A stretch of DNA of 64,000 nt from Acanthopleuribacter pedis. Its GTDB lineage: Bacteria; Acidobacteriota; Holophagae; Acanthopleuribacterales; Acanthopleuribacteraceae. The notes under the pieces are model-generated. The model was not told the origin of the DNA and did no database searches. It was given only the letters and a program-made list of their open reading frames with translations. Within the stretch, counting starts at the first letter, position 1, and every line of letters starts with the position of its first letter. The DNA lies in assembly GCF_017377855.1 (NCBI RefSeq), contig NZ_JAFREP010000003.1, positions 1 to 64,000 on the forward strand. The letters are read 5' to 3'. Of the stretch, positions 56,881 to 64,000 are shown piece after piece. Position numbers and translations under genes: made by a program.

Positions 56881-57954
56881 ATAGGCCGGGCGCATGTTGA
56901 AGTAAAACGCGAATTTGATGGGGATGTAGGGCTCGTCGATGTGATCGGGGAGGGGCGGTGCCTTGTAGGTGTTGGTGATCGCGTTGAGTGCGGACACATC
57001 GAGTGGCTGGTGTTCACTTTGTTTTAATACCACCGCGTCCGTAATGCGACCGTCTTTGTGGAGTTTGAACCCGATCACGGTAACCCCGCTGACCTCGAAT
57101 TGGGCGATGGTCGGTACGCGCCAGTTGCTGCGCACCAACTGGGTTAGGGTGCGCAGGTAAGGTCCGAGGTCGTGGCCCGCGGTGTCGATGCTGAATCCCA
57201 GCTTGGGTGTGCTGCGTCCACGGGGATTGTGGTACCGGTTTCCGCCGGCCGGGGTTGCGGTTTGTTGGCGGCTTAGGGCGGATTGCAAACTCATTTCCCG
57301 TTTCGCTTTTTCGCGAATTTCTTGGCGTTCCTGCTTGCTCAGGGGGCGGTAGGGTTTCGGGGCGCCGGGTGCCGTCGGCACCTGACCTTGGTCGAACGCC
57401 TCGCTTTCACCCTCGACCTCAACCGGCTCGTCCGGGAGCTCGTTTTCCTGTTCGTCACGGCCCTCTTCTTGCGCGGTGGTTTCTTGCGCCGGTTCGGGCT
57501 CCGGTTCCGGTAAGGGGGGTTGGGTGGCGGCGGCGACCGCGTTGGGCGAGGCCGGCGTGGGCGGCGTCGGCTGACTTTGGGGCGAGGGTTGCGCCGCCTG
57601 CTCCAATTCGAAGCTATTGCCCGTTGAGGCCGGGTCGTCCGAGTCGGGTTCCTCCTCGGGTGTTTCCTGAGACTTTAGTTCGCGGTTGGCGTCTGAAAAA
57701 AAACGTGCCTCGGGATTCTCGGGGAGCGGGTCGGCTGGTGCGTCAACAAAACGAAAGGTCATCTCGCGAGACAGTTCCTCCGCCTCTTCCTGTAACCGCG
57801 CTTGTTCGGCTTTGCTAAGTGCAAAAGGCTGCGCCTGTTCGAACCCAAGAAACAACAGCAAAAGGACCAGCAACGACGGAACCATCGCTTTTTTGAAGGT
57901 AAAACGCGGCTTGGCTTCCTCGCGGAATTGGTAGGTGGAGGTGGTGTTGCTCAT
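56878..57954 (-). CDS. TonB-like energy-transducer protein
   Basis: The 358-residue protein has a short cytoplasmic start, one membrane anchor (about residues 27-44, SLLVLLLLFLGF) and a long Pro/Glu/Gln-rich linker (about 80-190). The C-terminal TonB-like domain (about 260-358) carries VRSNWRVP, VIGFKLHKDGRITDAVV and PYIPIKFAFYF. It should transmit proton-motive force to an outer-membrane receptor or act as a TolA-like linker. No ExbB/ExbD is nearby. The final residues and the TAG stop come from the end of the MITE-like element, so the original C-terminus may have been different. Confidence 0.85.
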   Translation of the reverse strand: MSNTTSTYQFREEAKPRFTFKKAMVPSLLVLLLLFLGFEQAQPFALSKAEQARLQEEAEELSREMTFRFVDAPADPLPENPEARFFSDANRELKSQETPEEEPDSDDPASTGNSFELEQAAQPSPQSQPTPPTPASPNAVAAATQPPLPEPEPEPAQETTAQEEGRDEQENELPDEPVEVEGESEAFDQGQVPTAPGAPKPYRPLSKQERQEIREKAKREMSLQSALSRQQTATPAGGNRYHNPRGRSTPKLGFSIDTAGHDLGPYLRTLTQLVRSNWRVPTIAQFEVSGVTVIGFKLHKDGRITDAVVLKQSEHQPLDVSALNAITNTYKAPPLPDHIDEPYIPIKFAFYFNMRPAY

Positions 57955-58236
57955 AGGTTCCGTTGGTGGGAGGATGGATTCGGAAAAGGCCCGGACACGA
58001 CGGTTGTAGCAAGATCGTTGCCTAACCCCGGCTCGGTACCCTAAAATCGCGCTGAAACCTGGGATGGCGAAGAATGACCGTCATCGGTGCGGTTCGGGTG
58101 TTGGCGGGTGGCGGTAATAGAAGCGGACGGAAGCCGCGTTTTTCGGTGATCACCACGACGACGCGTCCAAATCGCGACGTAATGACAGGTTCCGAACCGG
58201 AAGTCCCAAGTCTACACGGGTTCCGCTCAAAAAGGG

Positions 58237-58992
58237 TTAGCGAATCAGGGAGCCGCCGTTCACGTGGATGATTTCGCCCTGGATGTGGCGGGACAGCGGC
58301 GAAACCAAAAACAAAATGACGCCGGCGATATCCCGAGGCGCGGCGATGCGGCGCAGGGGAATCGATTGCTCGATGATTTGGCGTCGGGTTTTGTCCGCGA
58401 AAACATCGCGGGTCATGTCCGTTTCCACCCAGCCGGGCGCCACACAGTTCACGTTGATGTTGTAGTAGCTCAATTCACCGGCAAGGGAGCGGGTCAGCGA
58501 AACGATGGCGCCTTTGCTGGCGGCATAGTGGGCGTGGTACGGCTCGCCGCGTACACCCGCGGTTGAACTGACCAGCACCATTTTTCCTGCTTTGCGATGC
58601 TTGAAGTGGCGCGTGGCCAGTTGGCTCAGGAAAAACATGCTGTGGAGATTGACTTCCAGGACCTCGCGCCATTCGGTGACCGTCATTTCGTCAATGGGTG
58701 CGCGGCGCCAAATGCCCGCGTTACCGACCACAATGTCGATGTCACCCAGGGACTGAATGCTTTTTTCAAAAAAATCGTTGCAGTGTTCTTGGTTGCGCAT
58801 GTCGGCGGCTTGAAAGTAAACCTTGCGGCCGTGGTTTTTAACGGCGGCGGCGGTTTCTTCGGCGGCCGCGTGGTCTTGGAAATAGCTGAAGGCGATATCG
58901 GCGCCGGCTTGGGCGAGCATTTCACAGGTTGCCCGGCCGATGCCGCGCGTGCCACCGGTGATGAGCGCCACTTGTTGGCTGAGATCGATCAA
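58237..58992 (-). CDS. Short-chain dehydrogenase/reductase, FabG-like
   Basis: The 251-residue NAD(P)-dependent oxidoreductase has the cofactor motif TGGTRGIG at residues 12-19, NAGIW near 91 and the catalytic Tyr-Lys in HAHYAASKGA with an upstream Ser in LVSSTAGV. The C-terminus GEIIHVNGG matches classical SDRs of the 3-oxoacyl-ACP reductase (FabG) group. It could reduce 3-oxoacyl chains, but many SDRs with this signature have other substrates. It is about 2.8 kb from the polyketide genes and on the other strand, so a link to them is only a possibility. Confidence 0.85.
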   Translation of the reverse strand: MIDLSQQVALITGGTRGIGRATCEMLAQAGADIAFSYFQDHAAAEETAAAVKNHGRKVYFQAADMRNQEHCNDFFEKSIQSLGDIDIVVGNAGIWRRAPIDEMTVTEWREVLEVNLHSMFFLSQLATRHFKHRKAGKMVLVSSTAGVRGEPYHAHYAASKGAIVSLTRSLAGELSYYNINVNCVAPGWVETDMTRDVFADKTRRQIIEQSIPLRRIAAPRDIAGVILFLVSPLSRHIQGEIIHVNGGSLIR

Positions 58993-59154
58993 ATGCGAAC
59001 CTCCCGAGGCGGGATCGACAGGGAACGGGATGCAGGGGCGGCCGCGGTCGGCGAGCCGGTCGCGCTGCCCGAGATAAATTGGCGAGGAAAAGCTTCAGTA
59101 CGTTAACACAGCCCGCGCCTTTCGCCAAGACGGCCGCGTCGACCCCGGGGATGG

Positions 59155-59877
59155 TTAACGGAACATGGCCTTGCGGCGCTGACGCAGGTGTTGCGGCGGT
59201 TCTTGTTGGATTCGCGGCGGGCGTTCCAGCATGAACTGAAGCCACATGTCGCCGTAGACCTTCATTTTCATTTTTTTCCCGTTTTGCAGGTTGGTGAGGT
59301 TCGCGGCAATGCGGTCGTCCTTGGGCAACTTGTCGCGGCCTTGCTGCAAGATGGCGATGGCGGCGTCCGTTTCCTTCATTTGGGACAACAGATAGGCGTA
59401 GATCCCGTAAACCAAAGATTCTTTTTTGTTGCGTTTGACGGTGAGGTCCATGACCTTACGCATGTCGTCGTAATTCTTGCGCTTGTAGTGGATAACCGCG
59501 AGCATGCACTGGGCGATGAAGTGTTTGCTAAACCCATTGTTAAGGTACGTCAGTGCTTGGTCATGGTCTTTTTTGAGGTAGTACAGCATGCCGATTTGGG
59601 CGTTGATTTGCGCCTCGACGAAGAGCTGGTGATTTTTTAGCGCGTAACCCTGTTTGAGGATGTCGATGGCGCGATCAATTTTTCCCGCTTGGATTTCCTT
59701 CTGCATGGCTTGCATAAGGGTTTCCAGCTTGACCTGGACGCGGCGCGCCAAAATCATCAACACCAAAAAACCAACGATGACGCCGGTAGGAATTGAAATG
59801 AACCAGCTAACTTGTAACAGGGTAAAAACCAACGCGGTGATCACCAGCGCGGCAACCGCCAAAGCAATATTAATCAT
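59155..59877 (-). CDS. Membrane-anchored TPR-like protein
   Basis: The 240-residue protein has two adjacent membrane segments (about 3-23 and 27-45) followed by a helical domain of TPR-type repeats, such as IDRAIDILKQGYAL and DHDQALTYLNNGFSK. The last 40 residues are basic and Pro/Gln-rich (RPPRIQQEPPQHLRQRR). It should act as a scaffold at the inner membrane; no specific family was recognised. The start codon at 59877 has no strong ribosome binding site. Confidence 0.75.
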   Translation of the reverse strand: MINIALAVAALVITALVFTLLQVSWFISIPTGVIVGFLVLMILARRVQVKLETLMQAMQKEIQAGKIDRAIDILKQGYALKNHQLFVEAQINAQIGMLYYLKKDHDQALTYLNNGFSKHFIAQCMLAVIHYKRKNYDDMRKVMDLTVKRNKKESLVYGIYAYLLSQMKETDAAIAILQQGRDKLPKDDRIAANLTNLQNGKKMKMKVYGDMWLQFMLERPPRIQQEPPQHLRQRRKAMFR

Positions 59878-60081
59878 GAGCGTGCATTCTCCGTAAAACA
59901 GGCGAGGATGGGGTGGCGCCGACCCGCGTCTTTATCGCGGTTAAAAGCAGGGGTTCGGTAGGGGCGCCTGCCCTGCGGGCAAAAAGAGCCGGGGCGCGAT
60001 CAGCCGCGGCCGGACAAACCACCCATTCTAACCGATCCCTTGCCGATTGTTCAGTAAGTTCTTCATTTGGGCCCGGCGGCT

Positions 60082-60609
60082 TCACTTTTGGGCGCCACCG
60101 CGGGCGAGGATGAGGTCCAAATAGGCGCACGCCAACAAATCATCCGGGGGGATGCCCAGTTGGGTCATGAGTTTTTCGGCGATGACCCGGCCCTGTTGCG
60201 GCGATTCGCCTTTTTCCAGAACGACTTCCAGTTCCATAAAAAAGCCGAGGCCGAAGACTTCGTCCAGGTGGATGCGGGTGTGGTCGACCCAGTAAACCAC
60301 CCGCTTCTTTTCCACCACGCCCAAAACCGGCAGGCATGTGGACAGGGTGATTTCCAGGGCGTTGGCGTCGGTGATGGGGCAGATTTGGTATTGGGAGACC
60401 TTGGGGCCGCTCTGGTCCGGGCGGCGATAGGCGATCAATTCGCCGGATGTGGCGCCGAAGGTTCGCAACTTGAGGCGACCTTGCGGGACCCCGAAAAATA
60501 CGTCCCGCTGGCGTAATTCGCGCGGTCCATGGGTGGCGAGGGCGACCGTCTTCTCCGTGAGTTGGGCCCAGTCGCGGACCCGAGCTTTGATCTCCACGTT
60601 TTGCGCCAT
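60082..60609 (-). CDS. CYTH-domain protein (class IV adenylate cyclase / thiamine triphosphatase-like)
   Basis: The 175-residue protein starts with VEIKARV, the metal-binding ExK start of the CYTH fold. It continues with RDVFFGVPQGRLKLR and LIAYRRPD, the lysines and arginines that bind triphosphate, then acidic residues (FMELEVVLEKGE). It is expected to act on a triphosphate substrate; cyclase and phosphatase cannot be distinguished. The ATG at 60607-60609 has AAAGGA before it and is 4 bases from the RNase H stop, so the two form an operon. Confidence 0.85.
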   Translation of the reverse strand: MAQNVEIKARVRDWAQLTEKTVALATHGPRELRQRDVFFGVPQGRLKLRTFGATSGELIAYRRPDQSGPKVSQYQICPITDANALEITLSTCLPVLGVVEKKRVVYWVDHTRIHLDEVFGLGFFMELEVVLEKGESPQQGRVIAEKLMTQLGIPPDDLLACAYLDLILARGGAQK

Positions 60610-60613
60610 GTTC

Positions 60614-61456
60614 CTATCCTTTGCGGCCGAAATCGGCGGGGATTTCACCCCACTGTTTGGTGTGCCATTTTTTGAGTTCGAGGTTCGGGTGTTTTTTGAG
60701 CAGGGCTTGGATCGAGCGGACAAAGACCATAATCGCCTCGGGCTCTTTTACCGTGGGTCCCAAGCGGCCCGATTTAATCCAGCCCATGGCGATCTGAGAA
60801 TCGGTCCAGAGGATGGTTTCGCCGCGGGTTACCGCAACCTCGATCATGGCTTCAATGCCGGCCAACTCGGCGTAGTTGTTGGTGTGTACCCCCAAATGCT
60901 TGTAGGCCAGTCGTTTTCCTTTGAGATCACAAACCTGGTACTCGCAAGGGCCGGGGTTGCCGTGGGTGCCCGCGTCGCTGCAAATTCCCTCGCTGGGTCG
61001 CGAACCCACGGCCGCGCCTTTTTTGCCGCCGCCTTGGGGCTCGCGGTCGCGGTACTTCAACTGCATGTCGCGGGTTCGTTCGATTTTTGCCTTGGCTTCT
61101 TCCTCGGTGACACCGCCGGCGTAGGGCAATTTTTTGCCTTTGAGGAAGCTTTGACAGTCGGACCAGCGGGTGAAGGTTTTATATTGATCGGGTTCGATTT
61201 CCACCAAGTAGTAATTGTTTTTGGGTTTGTCGGATGTGGCTTTGCCGCCACCCGACCAACCGCCCTTGCTGCTTTTAGCCTGCTTGGCGGGGGCGCCGCC
61301 GCTTATTTTGGCGCGGGCTTCGGCTTCATCCACACCGCCCGCAAAACGGTAGGGTTTGCCCTTCACAAAGGCCTGGCAATCGGGCCAGTTGGTGAACTTT
61401 TTCATTTGGCCGGGTGCGGTTTCCACCAAATACACATTGTTTTTCTTTTTAGCCAA
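60614..61456 (-). CDS. RNase HI with two N-terminal viroplasmin (hybrid-binding) domains
   Basis: The 280-residue protein has two copies of the Cauli_VI/viroplasmin hybrid-binding domain (about residues 5-45 and 80-125: NNVYLVETAPGQMKKF and NNYYLVEIEPDQYKTF). The RNase HI domain follows with catalytic D161 (SDAGTHGNPG), E197 (NYAELAG), D219 (LWTDSQIA) and D275 (PADFGRK). It removes RNA from RNA-DNA hybrids. The TTG at 61454-61456 is chosen for AAAGGAG five bases upstream; in-frame codons before it are not conserved. It precedes the CYTH gene by 4 bases. Confidence 0.9.
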   Translation of the reverse strand: MAKKKNNVYLVETAPGQMKKFTNWPDCQAFVKGKPYRFAGGVDEAEARAKISGGAPAKQAKSSKGGWSGGGKATSDKPKNNYYLVEIEPDQYKTFTRWSDCQSFLKGKKLPYAGGVTEEEAKAKIERTRDMQLKYRDREPQGGGKKGAAVGSRPSEGICSDAGTHGNPGPCEYQVCDLKGKRLAYKHLGVHTNNYAELAGIEAMIEVAVTRGETILWTDSQIAMGWIKSGRLGPTVKEPEAIMVFVRSIQALLKKHPNLELKKWHTKQWGEIPADFGRKG

Positions 61457-61515
61457 GCCGACTCCTTTCAAATCAAGCTGCATTGGATGCAAATGCAAAG
61501 CGGCTCATTGTTACA

Positions 61516-61558
61516 CAAAAAAACCGGCCGGGACCACCTTGGGTCCACGACCGGTTTA
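61516..61558 (-). terminator. Rho-independent terminator of the large metallopeptidase gene
   Basis: An outer AAACCGG/CCGGTTT and an inner GGACC/GGTCC stem (61522-61558) are followed on the minus strand by TTTTTTTGTG. It lies about 50 bases after the stop of the gene at 61608. Confidence 0.85.
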
Positions 61559-61607
61559 AATCTAAGAGACTCGGTTTGGGCGATCAGGACGTCGCCCTGG
61601 TGATGGG

Positions 61608-64000
61608 TTACGGGTTGTAGGCGATCTGTTTGCCTTCAATCACGGTTAAGGCGCGCTCGGGGTCGCTGCTGATCAACGCCGAGGTGAAGTAATCACCTTG
61701 GATTTGAACGGATTGCAAGCCGTCTTCCAACTGAATGCTTTGGTTCGCGCCGGCGGCCATTTCCAGGGTTTGGGTGGTGACGTCGCCGCGGCTGTCGGTG
61801 CGGGAGATCGTCAGCGTACCGGGAACCTTGGCTTTAAAAATCTGCAAGGTGCCGCTTGGATTGGTGAACACGGTGTTGGTGGTTAAACCCAAGGCGGCGG
61901 CACCGTCGAGGGTGGTGTTGCCGCTGTCCCCGGTCAGGCCGAAAATGCGTAGGGGCGCGTTGGATTGGACGACCACCGTATGAACCGAGTTCCCGTCCAG
62001 ATTGAGCACGGGGTTGGTGGTGGGGTACACGAAGTTGCCGCCGGCCAGGTTGAGGCCCAAGGTTTTAGCGCGGGCGCCGATGCTCGTGTTTTGTTGGGTG
62101 ATGATGGAACCATCGGTTCCGTAGGCGGTCATGGTCAGGTTGGCCGCTTCGGCACTGGGGTTTACCACCGCGAAACCATTCCAATCTACGCCTTCAACCG
62201 ATACGCGAATGGGTTGCAACTCGCGGTTCTGATTCGGGGTGGCGATGATTCCGGCGGTGGCCGCTTCGCCGCGGTCACTGCGGTATCCGTAGAGTTGGAA
62301 ACCGGCCAATTGTTGGTCGGATGAAACGCGAACCCAAGCTACTTTTTCACTGGAACCGCTGTCGTCGAACAATCCGGCTTCGCCCGCGGGACCTTCCGCG
62401 AGGAAGTTGACCCATTTGTCACGGGCAGCCAGTGAAGCGCGCGCGCCGCCGCTGAGCAAGTTGCTCAAATCGGAGCCGTTCTCGCCGATCAATTCGAAGG
62501 TCAGGCTTGCGGCGCCGCTGTTGGGGTTCACCAGTACAAAACCGGACCAGAACTGATTGCGGTCGGCGGGAATGTGGGGGAACACCAAGCTGGTACCGGT
62601 TTCGGTTTCGGCAATTAGCGGAATGGCCGCGGTTTCGCGTCCGACGGTGGTGTCGATTTGACGGGTGAAAGAAGACAAACCACTGAGGGGTTGGTCACTG
62701 GTGATTTGCAGCCAGCGCTGGCCGCTACCGGCCGGGGTCACGCTACGGGTTTGGTTGGCGCTCAGCGTGATGGATTCGGTGCTGACCGCGCGGAAGGTGC
62801 CGGAACCTTCGTCTTCATAGGTTGTGATCGAGACGTTGGTGGCGCTGCTGTTGGGGTTGGCAATTTCGACACCGCTTGCCCAAGAGGCCGTGGAAGGGGG
62901 CACGTGGGCGCTGAGGTAGGTGTACGCGCTCACCTTGTCGATGATGTTGTTGGCGGCGAATGAATTGCGCAGGACTTGGGCGTGGGGTCCGTCGGGATAG
63001 AGGCTTTGGGCGGTGGAAATGATGGCTTCACACCAAACCGGCGCGGTCACGGAGCGACCCAAACCAAACATACTCTCGAGGATGATTTTATCGACTTCCT
63101 CGCGGGGAATGCCCTGACGCATCAGCTCCAGCAAACCTTGGAAGGCGCCGGTCGACCAGATTTGGCCGTGGCTGTGGCGGTCGTAAACGGCGTTGGGGTT
63201 GTACTGCTGGCCGCGATCATCCATGCGACGACCGTCCCAGCAGAAGTTGTGGCCGTCCCAGTGGAACACCCAAGCCGGTTCAAACAACAGGCCTTCGTTG
63301 GTGCGGACGCTCCAACTACCGGCCCAGTAGTCACCGAACGCTTCGCCGAGCATGAACTCGTCGCCGCCGCGGTTCCAGGTGGAAACGATGCTGAACTGAA
63401 TGGCATGACCGTATTCGTGGATGATGACGTCGGCGTCTTCGTTGTCGGGAACACAGCCGTGGCCGAAGAAAACGCGGTTTGCGGAGGGTGAAAACTGCGA
63501 GTTATCGGCACCGTTAAGCGCGTTGGCGTCGGCTTCAATGGAGCCGAACTGGATGCCGGTGGTGCCGGTGAAACCGAGGCGCTGCATGTAGCGCTGGTTT
63601 TCGTCGATGTGGTAGTAGGTCATGGCGTCGTGAAAGGCGACATTTTCCCGGGTGAAGTTCCAAAAACCGTCCGTTGTCGTGGACGGTGCCACATCGGGGA
63701 AATCGAAATCGAGGATTCGGACCCAAGGACCCGTGAGGCTGTAAGTGCCGCCGCTTTCGGTGATGTCCTGCAGGGTTCGCTCGAAATAGGTGCCGTCGAA
63801 TTCGGAAGAAGGCGAGTTGTCCTGCAAACCGGCCTGTTGGCGGGTGGTGACCGGATCGGGATCAAACACCATGGCGCGGCCGTCGGCGCGTTTGCCCACC
63901 GCTTGATTTTTGCTCACGCGGTTTTGTTTTTCCTGATAACGGGCAATGGCCTCGGTTCGCGCGGTGAGGGGACCGGTGGCGGGTGGCTTGGCTTCGCCGC
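61608..64000 (-). CDS. Large secreted zinc metallopeptidase (HEYGH, M36-like), partial
   Basis: The frame stays open to the right window edge, so the N-terminus is missing; about 797 residues are visible. A zinc site HEYGHAIQFS with a downstream GEAFGDYWAGSW marks a gluzincin-type metallopeptidase similar to fungalysin/M36 enzymes. The C-terminal about 400 residues are beta-rich repeats of unknown fold with lines such as GFVLVNPNSGAASLTF and WASGVEIANPNSSATN, probably for adhesion or substrate binding. The GTG at about 63917 is inside the gene and is not the true start. It is expected to be exported. Confidence 0.85.
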   Translation of the reverse strand, partial: GEAKPPATGPLTARTEAIARYQEKQNRVSKNQAVGKRADGRAMVFDPDPVTTRQQAGLQDNSPSSEFDGTYFERTLQDITESGGTYSLTGPWVRILDFDFPDVAPSTTTDGFWNFTRENVAFHDAMTYYHIDENQRYMQRLGFTGTTGIQFGSIEADANALNGADNSQFSPSANRVFFGHGCVPDNEDADVIIHEYGHAIQFSIVSTWNRGGDEFMLGEAFGDYWAGSWSVRTNEGLLFEPAWVFHWDGHNFCWDGRRMDDRGQQYNPNAVYDRHSHGQIWSTGAFQGLLELMRQGIPREEVDKIILESMFGLGRSVTAPVWCEAIISTAQSLYPDGPHAQVLRNSFAANNIIDKVSAYTYLSAHVPPSTASWASGVEIANPNSSATNVSITTYEDEGSGTFRAVSTESITLSANQTRSVTPAGSGQRWLQITSDQPLSGLSSFTRQIDTTVGRETAAIPLIAETETGTSLVFPHIPADRNQFWSGFVLVNPNSGAASLTFELIGENGSDLSNLLSGGARASLAARDKWVNFLAEGPAGEAGLFDDSGSSEKVAWVRVSSDQQLAGFQLYGYRSDRGEAATAGIIATPNQNRELQPIRVSVEGVDWNGFAVVNPSAEAANLTMTAYGTDGSIITQQNTSIGARAKTLGLNLAGGNFVYPTTNPVLNLDGNSVHTVVVQSNAPLRIFGLTGDSGNTTLDGAAALGLTTNTVFTNPSGTLQIFKAKVPGTLTISRTDSRGDVTTQTLEMAAGANQSIQLEDGLQSVQIQGDYFTSALISSDPERALTVIEGKQIAYNP

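Overview
This 64 kb window comes from a GC-rich Gram-negative bacterium. The evidence is a KDO (lipopolysaccharide core sugar) operon, a TonB-type protein, lipoproteins with lipobox signals, and LspA. Very large secreted DUF11/metallopeptidase proteins, FAN1-type and patatin-type proteins, and a mix of central-carbon genes resemble marine Acidobacteriota such as Acanthopleuribacter relatives. That placement is an inference from gene content and was not tested.

Layout. 1-608 is the N-terminal part of an IS110-family transposase cut by the window edge. 1.4-2.6 kb holds three small envelope genes (lipoprotein, DUF883/YqjD-like, PLDc_N-like). 2.75-8.57 kb is a complete Entner-Doudoroff operon on the minus strand, zwf-pgl-edd-glk-eda. 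9.1-24.9 kb is a single gene for a secreted protein of about 5,260 residues. It has an M43-type peptidase, a cohesin-like domain, 19 DUF11 repeats interrupted by five related metallopeptidase-like modules, two PPC-like domains, another cohesin-like domain, a dockerin and a last cohesin-like domain. 25.4-32.4 kb has an unknown protein, a secreted purple-acid-phosphatase-like enzyme, a FAN1-like nuclease, a cNMP-binding/patatin protein and a one-domain CBM48 protein. 33.3-38.9 kb is a minus-strand block with an RlmD-like methyltransferase, kdsB, pyrG, kdsA and kdsD. 39.7-41.8 kb has a lytic transglycosylase, ruvC and yebC. 43.1-44.2 kb encodes a Xer-like recombinase that lacks the catalytic tyrosine. 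45.0-49.7 kb has class I aldolase, a glutaminyl cyclase, lspA and transketolase. 50.1-52.3 kb has a lipoprotein, a secreted ankyrin protein and a YceI-like protein. 52.6-55.4 kb is a compact polyketide locus: ketosynthase, a ketosynthase-like partner without an active site, and a type III PKS. 55.5-64 kb has a small unknown protein, a TonB-like protein, an SDR, a TPR membrane protein, a CYTH protein, an RNase HI and a second large secreted metallopeptidase that runs off the right edge.

The aldolase, transketolase and Entner-Doudoroff genes together give glucose phosphorylation, oxidation to 6-phosphogluconate and cleavage to pyruvate plus glyceraldehyde-3-phosphate, with links to the pentose phosphate pool. 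The kds genes make CMP-KDO, with pyrG supplying the CTP. The two large peptidases, the phosphatase with a CBM9-like tail and the YceI, TonB and lipoprotein genes point to an active envelope and secretome.

The most unusual items are the polyketide trio, the giant modular peptidase with a mix of intact and decayed HExxH modules, the tyrosine-less recombinase, and a MITE-like repeat family (42.4 and 56.6 kb). One copy of that repeat carries an 8-unit 16-bp tandem expansion and supplies the stop codon of the TonB-like gene. No tRNA, rRNA or CRISPR array was recognised.
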